A stretch of DNA of 64,000 nt, taken from Clostridia bacterium (lineage in GTDB: Bacteria; Bacillota; Clostridia; Lachnospirales; Anaerotignaceae). The notes beneath the pieces were generated by a model. It was not told where the DNA came from. It made no database searches and saw only the letters and a program-made list of their open reading frames with translations. The position numbers and the translations under genes were made by a program. Positions 44,487-53,925 of the stretch are shown here, one piece after another (the stretch's first letter is position 1; every line of letters begins with the position of its first letter). The DNA lies in assembly GCA_022651385.1 (NCBI GenBank), contig JALCQR010000008.1, positions 97,860 to 161,859 of the forward strand, in the 5' to 3' direction.

Positions 44487-45209
44487 TTATTTTTTGTTTA
44501 TCTTTACAAAATCAACACCCGTAGCTTCTGTCTTTTCTCCTTTTATGTATCCTCTCACAATATAATTTTTTCCTGACTTAAATGTATAATCAAGTTCATT
44601 GTGCTTTGAGTATGTTATTTTGTCAATTGTTGTTTTCGTATCTGCATCAATTATATACCAAGCATATGAAATGTCATCATCTGTTTTAAAGTTATTTGCA
44701 AATTTAAATGATGAGTCATCAACATTCGTTATTTTAAATGATGTTGAATCAAAAATATTCTCATCTTTTTTATATTCACACTCATATTTACCATTTTTCA
44801 GTGCTGCTACAGCAAAATCGCTGCTATCACGGGTACCATCATTATATATTTCATACCCAGTTAAATAATAGTTACTTTTCCCATCTAACTTATATTCAAA
44901 TTCATTTTTGCTGCTGTAATCTTCTTTATAAACATTACGAGTTTTTGCATTTGTAATATACCACGCATACTTTGATATGTTTTTGTTATTGGAATTGTTT
45001 ACTATTTTCATATTATTCCCGTCAAAATAAGCCGAAAAATTTTCCGCTCTAACTTCATTTTTAATCTTTGGTTGAATTACTTCAACTAACTGCTGCTTTT
45101 TATTCACAGCAGGAGTTACTTTATTAATTCTTCCTTTGTTAATAAAATGAAGTGTAAAAACAATTGCCACTGCAATTACTATCAGCAAAAATTTTTTAAC
45201 TTTAAACAC
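44487..45209 (-). CDS. Membrane-anchored protein with repeated beta-module
   Basis: 240 residues: one N-terminal membrane helix (FLLIVIAVAIVFTLHF), a linker and two or three extracytoplasmic beta modules each showing Y-A-W-Y-I and Y-x2-x-N-E-[FL]-x-Y-x-F/L ... Y-x-[LV]-x-G-Y. These correspond to the C-terminal modules of the heparinase-like protein (Y_Y_Y-like fold). A GTG at 45209 has AGGTG 6 nt upstream and follows the previous stop at once. It may hold surface glycan or bridge the lyase to it; function unknown. Confidence 0.7.
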   Translation of the reverse strand: MFKVKKFLLIVIAVAIVFTLHFINKGRINKVTPAVNKKQQLVEVIQPKIKNEVRAENFSAYFDGNNMKIVNNSNNKNISKYAWYITNAKTRNVYKEDYSSKNEFEYKLDGKSNYYLTGYEIYNDGTRDSSDFAVAALKNGKYECEYKKDENIFDSTSFKITNVDDSSFKFANNFKTDDDISYAWYIIDADTKTTIDKITYSKHNELDYTFKSGKNYIVRGYIKGEKTEATGVDFVKINKK

Positions 45210-45214
45210 ATATA

Positions 45215-46324
45215 TCACCTACTTTGTATAAGCTTTATTATTTCGCTTATCATTTTTCTGTAATAATCTTCTTCATAGTGCATTGGTGCAAGACCCCATT
45301 TATGGTTTTCATCTGCATAAAAATCTTTACAAAAATCAAGAATTTTTATTCCATTGATGTTTTCCCTTAGGAAATCATACATGTAATTTAATTTGTCATT
45401 AACTTTTTTATTGTTAACTGTGTAATTTCTGGGAAACTTCTTTATTTTTCCATTTTTATCTTTATAATTATCAAGCATAACTGCTCTATGAAGAATTATA
45501 TTTTCGCCATTGTATATTTCAAGAATTTTATCGCAAAATTTTTTTAAATATTCTTCCAAAAGTATGCCATCATATATATAACTGAAACCAAATAGCTTGT
45601 TTTTGAGTTTAAATATCTTCCAATTTTTAATTTTTGAAACTGCGTTTATTTTATAGTCACTCTCATTTCTGTTGAAAATATCTGCTTCTTTTAGTTCATT
45701 TGATAAAGTCACAACACTACCTTTATATTTTGCAAGTTTAAATCTTTCGTCAATAAAATCTACAATCAAATATTTACTATTGTCATTTATAAAAAGATTA
45801 AAAGTGTTTTTTATAAAATCATTGTATACAGCATTTTTTTTGAATTTTGACTTTATTAAAAAATCATCATATTTTACATCTATTGGATTAGCCAGTGCAG
45901 AAACTATTGACTGTCTTGCTACATATGTTTCTAACGATAATTTTTTTTCATCATCAAATTCAAGAATATCTCTTGAAACACAGCTCCCAAAAATGCTTAC
46001 AGGCACTGGATTTTTTTCAGTTTCACAATTTTCAATAATATAATTCTTATCAAAAATAAAATCAATTTCGTTACTTGTCTTAATGCCCTTTGCCTCTTTA
46101 CAACGTACAAAACCCACAACTTTATATTTCCCGTCACAGCTAAGATTAAATTCCGTACTATCTGAGACCGTATAATATTTTGTTCCTATCCTTTTATTGT
46201 TAAGCAGAAGATAAAATGCATAATCAACATTATCATCAATTTTTTCTTTCAGTTTGATTTTGCATTTAAGCTTGTTTTTTTCAACATTCAATAAAATATC
46301 AAATGATTTTTCATCTAATTCCAT
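45215..46324 (-). CDS. DUF6270 protein with SGNH-like motif
   Basis: 369 residues without signal peptide. Residues 1-95 form one beta module (VDYAFYLLLNNKRIG, YKVVGFVRC) related to those of the neighbouring proteins. From about residue 110 comes the DUF6270 domain, starting VPVSIFGSCVSRDILEF, where G-S-C-V-S-R-D resembles a nucleophile elbow, and containing YLIVDFIDERF and ILHRA. A terminal NHKWGLAPMHYEEDYYR holds a His in the place expected for a catalytic dyad. DUF6270 genes occur in capsule and teichoic-acid loci; acyl transfer or hydrolysis is a guess. Confidence 0.75.
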   Translation of the reverse strand: MELDEKSFDILLNVEKNKLKCKIKLKEKIDDNVDYAFYLLLNNKRIGTKYYTVSDSTEFNLSCDGKYKVVGFVRCKEAKGIKTSNEIDFIFDKNYIIENCETEKNPVPVSIFGSCVSRDILEFDDEKKLSLETYVARQSIVSALANPIDVKYDDFLIKSKFKKNAVYNDFIKNTFNLFINDNSKYLIVDFIDERFKLAKYKGSVVTLSNELKEADIFNRNESDYKINAVSKIKNWKIFKLKNKLFGFSYIYDGILLEEYLKKFCDKILEIYNGENIILHRAVMLDNYKDKNGKIKKFPRNYTVNNKKVNDKLNYMYDFLRENINGIKILDFCKDFYADENHKWGLAPMHYEEDYYRKMISEIIKLIQSR

Positions 46325-46341
46325 TAAAACTCTCCTATAAA

Positions 46342-49300
46342 CTATTCCTTTATCTTATATTTAATAAGTTTTATTTCTCTGTCTATAGTATATTCTTTTG
46401 AGGTCTGACTTCTAACACGTTTAGCCGCATTTTCAGAAAGTCTTAGGAAGTATTCAGGTTCATCATAAAGCCTTTCGATTCCATCAGCCATAGCCATAAA
46501 GTCTTCGCCTGGTGCAAGCACGCCACAATTTTCATCAACAAATTCTGGTATTGCTGTTACTGCATTGGTAACCGGTACAAGTCCACTAGACATTGCCTCA
46601 TCTCTTGATACTCCCTGGGCATCCATTCTCGTAGGCGTAATAAATATCCCGTTTTCTTTATGGAGCCTTGAAATTTCACTCTGTCTTAGAAAAGTCTTTT
46701 TAATGTTTATATTCTTATATTTTTTAAGTGGCTTCAATGTTTCATCAAAAAGCTCACCATTTCCGATTAAAGTAAACTGCATATCTGAAAAACACTTTCT
46801 TTTTGAAAGCTCAAGTATTGCTTTAACAGTCAAATCATTAGCATATTTGTTTGAAGCATATGGTCTAATTGAAAGGAGTTTTTTTCTCTGCTCGATATCC
46901 TTTTTGACATAATTAAACATATTTGTATCAATACAATTATGAATTATACTATAATTTTTTTTGGAAATAGTTATCTTATTATCCTTAAATATTTCATCTG
47001 CAAAATATTGTGATACAAATACAAAATGTATATTATATTTATCAATATTATTAAATACTTCTGCCCAAAACTTCATTCTTTCTTCTGAAAGTACCTTAGC
47101 CTTTTCAAGTTCTTCTTCGGTACTATAGTTGTATTTTCTTCTCCACCAAGGCTGTATCTCAGCTCCATGAACCCATACAATTATTCGTACTTTATCCTTA
47201 AACCCCTTTAATACCTCCCACATCTGTCTGTCGAGGAAATGAACACATACTGTGTCTATGTTACCGGTTTCAAGTATATTTGCAAGTTCTTCACCATGGC
47301 CTTCAACAATATTTATCCCCTCAAATTCCCTATATTCGCTTTTGGCGTATATATTCATTCGCATTACATCACACAAAAGGCCCTCTGCTTTATATGCCAT
47401 TAAGCGTTTATGCACAAACATATTTCTGTAAAGAGCCTCCTGTGAAGGATATTGATTTGTAAGTATAAGCACATTGGAACGAGATATAAAACAAGCCTTT
47501 CCTTTAAGAACCATTTCACTGCCAATACTAATATTGTTTATATCAAATGTTCCATTTCCTCGTATTCTGTAACATAATTTAAAAAATTCAGCTCCATCAG
47601 GAATCTTTGCTTCATAAAGTCTATTCGGCTTAGTAAACAAAGGAGATATTTTTTCTCGGTTTTTATTATAAAATATACATGTTCCTAAAATATCAAGAGA
47701 ACCCTGACCTTCAAATTTCAAATTAATATGCTTATCATCAATAAAGTCATTAACATTAAATAGTTTCTCGATATTTATATAAAAAACTTTATCAATATCC
47801 ATACTGCTTTTTATAACAGTTTTATTTATTTTTTTTTCAACAATTACATCAGAATTTGATATTTCCTTAATTGAATTAAATATATCCAAATAATTTAAAA
47901 TATTTCCACTATTAATTAATCCGTCGTTTTTTATATTTTCCGCAATATTGTTTAGCTTTGAAATTCCAATTCCATCATCAGCAATATAAACATCATCAGC
48001 TTTGTCACAATTATCCCCATTAAGCCCCTCACAAAAATTAAACTCATCAACACAAAAGAAATTTTCGTTTTTAATACTTTTAGTATTAATTATTTTTTGC
48101 AGTGTAAAGTTCAAAAATAAAGTAGTTTTAAATACCGATCTGTCTGTTTTTAGCTCATTTACAGATTTATATGTATGGCTTCTATCAATAATACTTATAT
48201 TATCATTATCGTTCTTATAATAATCATATTTTCCTATACCTTCAAAATCAGCATACCTGTTTGTAAGCATAATGTCCATTAAATAATTCTTACCATAATG
48301 GTTTTGAGGATCAAAAACTGTTACCCAAGAATCAGTATTAAGTTTGGTACCGTTAGCATTTTCAGTTGATATAATTTCAGCGTTTTCTGGACATGACAAA
48401 CCATCCATATCAGTTATAAGAATTAACTTTTTATTTACGTATTTTTGATTTTTAAAAGCATATAAAACATTTTCTGCCTCATCTGAATTTTCAACATATG
48501 AAAGTACTGTAACTTCAGGAAGTTTTCTTTTAATGTTTTTATCAAAAACCCTTTCAACTATATACGAAAGCCTGTCCTCATAAAGATTCTCGCTTAGAAC
48601 CTTTCTTAAACCAAGAAGCCTATATTTTCTCATACTTTCTTCATCGTTACACCATTTATCTATACATTGTTTAAGCGTTTCGGCATCATTTGTTGAAATT
48701 GTTAAATCACCGAAATAATTCTTTACACCTCTTGAGTAATTACCTATCGTTACTGTATTTGAAGCCAACATTTCAAAAACCCTACGAGCAAACATCGTTT
48801 GCGATTGATCAATTGAGTTCATATTTATACCAAAATCATAACCTTTGTATGCAATATCAATCTCAGTTGACTTAAGATTTCCTAAAATATATTTATCATA
48901 AATTTTAGGAAATGCATGTTCAGGCAAAGCGTTTTTATAGTTTCTGTCATAAATGTCAAAGCCTTTAGTATTTATAAAAAATTTTGCAAAATCATCAAAC
49001 ACTCTGCATCTATTTACATACCTATGATAATAAGCGCCTGCAAAACAGTACTTATTTTTTCTGTTATATTTTTCAATTGGGTTATGAATTTTAGGCTGAG
49101 CCGCAAAATGCAGAAGAAATACGTTATCGTGGTGTAAATTTTGTTTGTATTTCTTTATACAATCAATATCTGTTGTAAAAACATAATCAGCCATTTTAGC
49201 AGCCATCATAAAAGTATCTGTATAAACAGGGTCTTCCTTATTCCAAAATACAATAGGAATATTTTTTTCTTGACAGTAGCTTGTCATCTCAAAGTACTCT

Positions 49301-49647
49301 TTGCTTCCATTTGCAATCTTCCTGTACCACAATTTATCTTTGCCCTGCCAAGCTGACTCAATGAAAAGAAGATGAGGTTTAAACTCATCTATTTCGTTTT
49401 TCCAATCTTTAGGAGTAACTTGCATAAGCTTACATTCCGGTGAATAGCTTTCCTCTGTAAATGTATCCATTACACATGCAACTCTTAGATCGTGAAGATT
49501 TTCAATATCTAATGTAAATTTGTGTATATTTTGATTTTCTTCTATAATTTTATAGTCTATTTTTAGCTCTTCAAATAAATTTTCTATTTTTTCTTTTTTT
49601 GCAACAAGAACATCTATATATTTATTCAAATATCCAAAATCAATCAA
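46342..49647 (-). CDS. Large two-headed glycosyltransferase (CgeB-like plus GT4)
   Basis: 1101 residues from a TTG with AAGGGGG upstream. Residues about 60-370 are a CgeB/YkvP-like glycosyltransferase (FIESAWQGKDKLWYRKIANG, VFWNKEDPVY, QTMFARRVFEMLASN). The middle 380-700 contains a GT2-like stretch (VTVLSYVENSDEAENVLYAF) and a beta region. From about 720 a GT4 enzyme follows (NVLILTNQYPSQEALYRNMF, VHGAEIQPWWRRKYNYS, SIRPYASNKYANDLTVKAIL, DEAMSSGLVPVTN). Two sugar-transfer activities in one chain suggest synthesis of a disaccharide repeat. The CgeB part is homologous to the 503-residue protein at 53926-55437. Confidence 0.85.
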   Translation of the reverse strand: MIDFGYLNKYIDVLVAKKEKIENLFEELKIDYKIIEENQNIHKFTLDIENLHDLRVACVMDTFTEESYSPECKLMQVTPKDWKNEIDEFKPHLLFIESAWQGKDKLWYRKIANGSKEYFEMTSYCQEKNIPIVFWNKEDPVYTDTFMMAAKMADYVFTTDIDCIKKYKQNLHHDNVFLLHFAAQPKIHNPIEKYNRKNKYCFAGAYYHRYVNRCRVFDDFAKFFINTKGFDIYDRNYKNALPEHAFPKIYDKYILGNLKSTEIDIAYKGYDFGINMNSIDQSQTMFARRVFEMLASNTVTIGNYSRGVKNYFGDLTISTNDAETLKQCIDKWCNDEESMRKYRLLGLRKVLSENLYEDRLSYIVERVFDKNIKRKLPEVTVLSYVENSDEAENVLYAFKNQKYVNKKLILITDMDGLSCPENAEIISTENANGTKLNTDSWVTVFDPQNHYGKNYLMDIMLTNRYADFEGIGKYDYYKNDNDNISIIDRSHTYKSVNELKTDRSVFKTTLFLNFTLQKIINTKSIKNENFFCVDEFNFCEGLNGDNCDKADDVYIADDGIGISKLNNIAENIKNDGLINSGNILNYLDIFNSIKEISNSDVIVEKKINKTVIKSSMDIDKVFYINIEKLFNVNDFIDDKHINLKFEGQGSLDILGTCIFYNKNREKISPLFTKPNRLYEAKIPDGAEFFKLCYRIRGNGTFDINNISIGSEMVLKGKACFISRSNVLILTNQYPSQEALYRNMFVHKRLMAYKAEGLLCDVMRMNIYAKSEYREFEGINIVEGHGEELANILETGNIDTVCVHFLDRQMWEVLKGFKDKVRIIVWVHGAEIQPWWRRKYNYSTEEELEKAKVLSEERMKFWAEVFNNIDKYNIHFVFVSQYFADEIFKDNKITISKKNYSIIHNCIDTNMFNYVKKDIEQRKKLLSIRPYASNKYANDLTVKAILELSKRKCFSDMQFTLIGNGELFDETLKPLKKYKNINIKKTFLRQSEISRLHKENGIFITPTRMDAQGVSRDEAMSSGLVPVTNAVTAIPEFVDENCGVLAPGEDFMAMADGIERLYDEPEYFLRLSENAAKRVRSQTSKEYTIDREIKLIKYKIKE

Positions 49648-49659
49648 CTATAAACCCCC

Positions 49660-50817
49660 TTACCCTAACTTTGCTTTTATTTTTTTTAGTACTCTATATC
49701 CTTTTACCCCAATTTTTCCTATAAGAGTATCTGTTATCATTGATAACTTACGTTTATACTCAGCATTTTCATGTTTAAGATAGTTATTTTGACTTTCAAG
49801 CTTTCTGATTACAGCCTTATTTTCATTAAAAATCTGAATTCCCTTATTTATCTCCTGATATATATCTATAAGCATATCTGTAAGTTTTTCTTTGTCTATA
49901 GTTAGCTTTTCTTTGTCTGTAGTTAGCTTTTCTTTATCTGCAATAAGTTTCTCTTTGTCTGTAGTTAGCTTTTCTTTATCTGCAATAAGTTTCTCTTTGT
50001 CTGTAGTTAGTTTTTTTACTTTTTCATTCTCATTTAACAGTTTCTCTTTCGTAACTGTACAATTTTTTTGTGACAACTCATTTTTTTGCTTAAGAGCTTC
50101 ATAATTTTTAACTGATTCTCTATACTTTTGAGCAAATTCTGTATTTTTTAAATACAGTTCTTTAAGTCTATTATTAATATCTCTATCAATTTTAAAGAAA
50201 TTATTTTCAAGATTTAATACCACATCATGGTCATATATGATTTTATCTATATTGGATGAATTCTTTGCAATAAATCCTATCCATTTATTCATATAGTCTA
50301 TTCGTTCTATACTAAAAGATTTCTCAATAATATCGACTATTCCTGTAAGATAAAATGTAGATTTATGATCAGGATGATCCATTACTCCAAAAGGCACTGA
50401 ACAAATTAAAATTCCATTATCATTTAATAATTCTTTTGAATGCTTTAAAAATTCACTCGGATGTTCAAGATGTTCTAAAACCTCAGTCATAATAATTGCG
50501 TCAAATTTTTTTTCAGCGGTATATTCAAGAAAATCAAGGCACAAAAATTCAATACTGTCTTTTAAGTAAGCATACTTTTCATTAATAAGTTTTTGCGCAA
50601 AATCAATTGCCTCTGGTTGAATATCAATTCCTACTACTTTATTCCCACTTTTAGCTGCAAAAATTGATACTATCCCCTGCGAACAGCCTATATCAAGAAC
50701 TCTTTTATCTGTTCCTAAATTTTTGATAATCCACTTTATCCTTTTTTCAGTCTTTACTTTTGAATCCTCACCTAAACTACCAATATATGACTCATACACT
50801 CTGTCATTGTTTGCCAT
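49660..50817 (-). CDS. SAM methyltransferase with coiled-coil extension (WbdD-like ruler candidate)
   Basis: 385 residues. Residues 25-180 form a class I methyltransferase (VLDIGCSQGIVSIFA, IDIQPEAI, DAIIMTEVLEHLEHP). Residues about 205-350 are a long charged coiled coil whose centre is a 14-residue repeat (LTTDKEKLIADKEK). The last 20 residues (IGVKGYRVLKKIKAKLG) are an amphipathic basic helix. This resembles WbdD of E. coli O9a, where a chain-capping methyltransferase with a coiled coil sets polymer length beside a Wzm/Wzt exporter; here the exporter genes lie immediately upstream in the operon. No kinase domain is present, unlike WbdD. Confidence 0.85.
   Translation of the reverse strand: MANNDRVYESYIGSLGEDSKVKTEKRIKWIIKNLGTDKRVLDIGCSQGIVSIFAAKSGNKVVGIDIQPEAIDFAQKLINEKYAYLKDSIEFLCLDFLEYTAEKKFDAIIMTEVLEHLEHPSEFLKHSKELLNDNGILICSVPFGVMDHPDHKSTFYLTGIVDIIEKSFSIERIDYMNKWIGFIAKNSSNIDKIIYDHDVVLNLENNFFKIDRDINNRLKELYLKNTEFAQKYRESVKNYEALKQKNELSQKNCTVTKEKLLNENEKVKKLTTDKEKLIADKEKLTTDKEKLIADKEKLTTDKEKLTIDKEKLTDMLIDIYQEINKGIQIFNENKAVIRKLESQNNYLKHENAEYKRKLSMITDTLIGKIGVKGYRVLKKIKAKLG
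49890..50016. repeat. 42-bp tandem repeat in the coiled-coil coding region
   Basis: Two identical 42-bp units lie at 49911-49952 and 49953-49994, preceded by a diverged half unit (from 49890) and followed by a partial third (49995-50010). Each unit encodes 14 residues, two heptads, so copy-number changes keep both reading frame and coiled-coil register. Confidence 0.9.
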
Positions 50818-50831
50818 GATAGCACCTCTCG

Positions 50832-51632
50832 TTATAAATACTTCTCTTGATATTTAGTCAGCACAGGATTGCAAGCTGCTCGTTCTTCATGTGTCATGGA
50901 ATTGAATTCTCTTGCAAAACCACAATATGGCATAATTATTTTACTAGGGACTTCCTCTCCTACTATTTTCCCCTTGTTAAGCCATATAACTCTATCACAA
51001 AAATCGTTCATTTGTGCTACAGAGTGACTCACAAAAAGTATTGTTTTTCCATTTTCTTTAAATTCACTCATTTTTACCATACATTTATCTGTAAAGCTAT
51101 TATCACCTACAGCAAGGGCTTCATCTATTATAAGTATATCCGGATTCATATGAACCGATATTGCAAACCCAAGACGTGATCTCATACCACTTGAATAAGT
51201 TCTCATTGGCTGATTTATGTATATTCCTATATCTGCAAAATCAATTATTTCATTTCTTATTTCTGCCGTCTCTTTCTTACTCATACCTAAAAGAAGACAT
51301 TTATAATCTATATTTTCTACGCCTGTAAGCTGAAGATCCATACCCGCATTGGCCGCAAGCATATTTACATCTCCATCTACTTCAACCGTTCCTTCGGTTG
51401 CATATGTGATACCTGTTATTATGCTTGCAAGAGTTGATTTTCCTGAACCGTTAAGACCAATAAGTCCAACGATTTCTCCCTTTTTAAATTCCAAATTTAT
51501 ATTTTCAAGAGCTGTAAATTGCTGTGGTTTATAAAATGGTAAAAAAAGGCCCTTTAGTCTTTCAACATCACTTGAATAAAGCGGGTATTTTTTATAAAGT
51601 CCACTACATTTAATAGCTAAGTTCTTGTCCAT
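50832..51632 (-). CDS. Polysaccharide ABC exporter ATPase (Wzt/TagH family)
   Basis: 266 residues: Walker A GLNGSGKST, Q-loop region, signature YSSGMRSRLGFAISVHM, Walker B ILIIDEALAVGD, switch His in LFVSHS. This is the short form without a C-terminal carbohydrate-binding domain. It powers export of undecaprenyl-linked glycan through the permease encoded just upstream in the operon. Confidence 0.92.
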   Translation of the reverse strand: MDKNLAIKCSGLYKKYPLYSSDVERLKGLFLPFYKPQQFTALENINLEFKKGEIVGLIGLNGSGKSTLASIITGITYATEGTVEVDGDVNMLAANAGMDLQLTGVENIDYKCLLLGMSKKETAEIRNEIIDFADIGIYINQPMRTYSSGMRSRLGFAISVHMNPDILIIDEALAVGDNSFTDKCMVKMSEFKENGKTILFVSHSVAQMNDFCDRVIWLNKGKIVGEEVPSKIIMPYCGFAREFNSMTHEERAACNPVLTKYQEKYL

Positions 51633-51646
51633 AAAATCACCATTTC

Positions 51647-52453
51647 TTAAATTAAATCTATAAATTGTTTTCTAAATTTCATATGAATATTACATCCAAT
51701 AATAAAAAATATTATTGTAAACGCCCAGAAAAAGACACCTTGTTTCCAGTGAAACATAAGATTTCTTTCATAAAGAATGCTATCCCTATATCCATCTATC
51801 AAATAAGCAAATGGATTAAGCTTTAATATAAACTTGAGTTCTGCTGGAAGATTATCCTGAACCCAAACAATTGGTGTTATATAAAACAAAAGACGTATAA
51901 CAGAAAGCATAATTTTTTGAAAATCTCTGAATACTACAACTACCGCAGACGCAAAAAGTGCATATGCACAAAGTAATATAAAACTCGCAAACGTAAAGTA
52001 AAGTGTCTGAAAATAATATAAACTTATGCTATATCCAGAAGCAAAAATTATACCTATTACCACAAGCATCGACCAAAAATGTGCTATAAGCGCCGATAAC
52101 ACAGACTTTATAGGGACAATCGATAATGGTATATACATTCTTTTTAAAACACCACTATATGCATATATTGAATTGCCTGTAGTTGTAAGAGCCGTGCTCA
52201 TGTAAAACCACGGCATAATCCCCACTATCATCCATATTATATATGGATATTTGCCCTGAGGCGCTGCACTCTTAAGTCCTATTGCAAAAACAAACCAATA
52301 AACTAATATTTGTAATATAGGATTAAAAAAATTCCATAGGAATCCAAACATTGTCCCATTGTTTTGTGCTTTAAGCTCATAGTTTGCAAGTCTAATTAAT
52401 CTATATCTGTTATCATAATTTTCCTTTAAAACTGTTTTAACATTATTAAGCAT
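51647..52453 (-). CDS. Polysaccharide ABC exporter permease (Wzm/TagG family)
   Basis: 268 residues and six membrane helices of the ABC-2 type: LIRLANYELKAQNNGTMFGFLWNFFNPILQ, WMIVGIMPWFYM, PIVWVQDNLP, LNPFAYLIDGYRDSILY. ATG 52453 with GAAAGG 8 nt upstream is preferred to the ATG at 52477. It pairs with the adjacent ATPase. Confidence 0.9.
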   Translation of the reverse strand: MLNNVKTVLKENYDNRYRLIRLANYELKAQNNGTMFGFLWNFFNPILQILVYWFVFAIGLKSAAPQGKYPYIIWMIVGIMPWFYMSTALTTTGNSIYAYSGVLKRMYIPLSIVPIKSVLSALIAHFWSMLVVIGIIFASGYSISLYYFQTLYFTFASFILLCAYALFASAVVVVFRDFQKIMLSVIRLLFYITPIVWVQDNLPAELKFILKLNPFAYLIDGYRDSILYERNLMFHWKQGVFFWAFTIIFFIIGCNIHMKFRKQFIDLI

Positions 52454-52543
52454 AATTAAAAACCTTTCATCTTGCATATAAAATCAAATTTTATATGTAT
52501 AATGTTTCAAAAAAGATATTATTTTTTGTCTTAATCACTTATT

Positions 52544-53779
52544 TTATAATTTATATACATTTTTATTTAATTCAAAAACATTTCTTGTATCAAAAATAAT
52601 TTTATCTTTAATTTTATTAATATTTTTCTTTAAGTGACTATGTGCAACCATTACAACCAAAATATCAATACTATCTAAAAATTCATCAAAATCATAAATC
52701 ATATTTGGAACTATATTTTTATTTGCAACCATAGGGTCAAAAACCTTTACCCCTGAAGCAAGATGCTTTTTCATATTTTCAAGCAACTGAAGAGTAGGGC
52801 TTTCCCTTACGTCATCAACATCCTCTTTATAAGTAAGTCCATAAAGCCCTACTCTTGAAACATCAGTTATTCCTCTTTCTTCCATTATGCAAGAAATACG
52901 TTCAAGCACAAATTCTGGCATTGAATCATTTATTTTTCTTGCTTCATGTGTAAGCAGTGCTAGATTTGGATAATCACCTACCAAAAACCAAGGATCCACA
53001 GAAATACAATGACCACCTACTCCTGGTCCTGGCTGTAATATGTTAACACGTGGATGTTTGTTTGCTATTTTAATAATTTCGTACACATTCATATTATCTT
53101 GGCGACATATTTTTGCAAGTTCATTAGCAAAAGCAATATTTATATCTCTAAATGTATTTTCAACAACTTTTGTCATCTCAGCTGTTTTAATATCTGTTAT
53201 TACAATCTCATTCTGACAAAAAGAAGAATAAATTTCTTTTATCTTTTCACCTATATAAGGTTCATCAACACCAATTGTTCTTGAATTATGCTGTAATTCA
53301 TATACCATATTTCCAGGAATAATTCTTTCAGGTGCATGAGCGATATGAATGTCTTTTCCTATCACAAACCCATTTTTTTCTATTACAGGTCTAATATATT
53401 TATCCATTGTGCTTGGTGAAATTGTTGATTCAATTACTATTATTGCACCTTTAGAACATACACTCATAACATCTTTAACCGCATTTATAACATAAGACGG
53501 ATCAATTTTTTTTGATAATTTATTGTACGGAGTCGGAACAGCAACAATATAAATATCTGCACTAACACCCTCATGCGAAAATTTAATTCCCTTTGAAATG
53601 GCATCAAAGAAAATATCGTCAATACCTTTTTCCTTAAACGTCATATGTCCACTGTTAAGCTTGTCTACAAGTGCTTTATTATAATCAACACCCACTACAT
53701 TAACACCATGTGACGCCATCATTATTGATGTTGGAAGTCCTATATATCCAAGACCTACAACACAAACTTTTGTATTCAT
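52544..53779 (-). CDS. wecC: UDP-N-acetyl-D-mannosaminuronate dehydrogenase
   Basis: 411 residues: NAD-binding VCVVGLGYIGLPTSIMMASHG, catalytic Cys in GPGVGGHCISVDPWF, Lys/Asn in KVVENTFRDINIAFANEL, and a C-terminal domain with GLTYKEDVDDVRESP. It oxidises UDP-ManNAc twice to UDP-ManNAcA. With the wecB product in the same operon the cell can make UDP-ManNAcA from UDP-GlcNAc, defining one acidic sugar of the polymer. AGGAAGG precedes the ATG. Confidence 0.9.
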   Translation of the reverse strand: MNTKVCVVGLGYIGLPTSIMMASHGVNVVGVDYNKALVDKLNSGHMTFKEKGIDDIFFDAISKGIKFSHEGVSADIYIVAVPTPYNKLSKKIDPSYVINAVKDVMSVCSKGAIIVIESTISPSTMDKYIRPVIEKNGFVIGKDIHIAHAPERIIPGNMVYELQHNSRTIGVDEPYIGEKIKEIYSSFCQNEIVITDIKTAEMTKVVENTFRDINIAFANELAKICRQDNMNVYEIIKIANKHPRVNILQPGPGVGGHCISVDPWFLVGDYPNLALLTHEARKINDSMPEFVLERISCIMEERGITDVSRVGLYGLTYKEDVDDVRESPTLQLLENMKKHLASGVKVFDPMVANKNIVPNMIYDFDEFLDSIDILVVMVAHSHLKKNINKIKDKIIFDTRNVFELNKNVYKL

Positions 53780-53925
53780 ATTTTACCTTCCTTTATTTTA
53801 AAAGTATGCCATTCAAAATACTTGAATTTAGCAAAAATAACATTTATACAACATAAATCACATAAATCTTAAAATATATTACATAGTATATCACCCAAAA
53901 TGCCTGAATTCAACAAAAATAACCC

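Noticed and set aside
49880..50035. Regular short repeats resembling a CRISPR array
   Set aside because: The repeats have no unique spacers; they are tandem heptad codons inside an intact methyltransferase gene.
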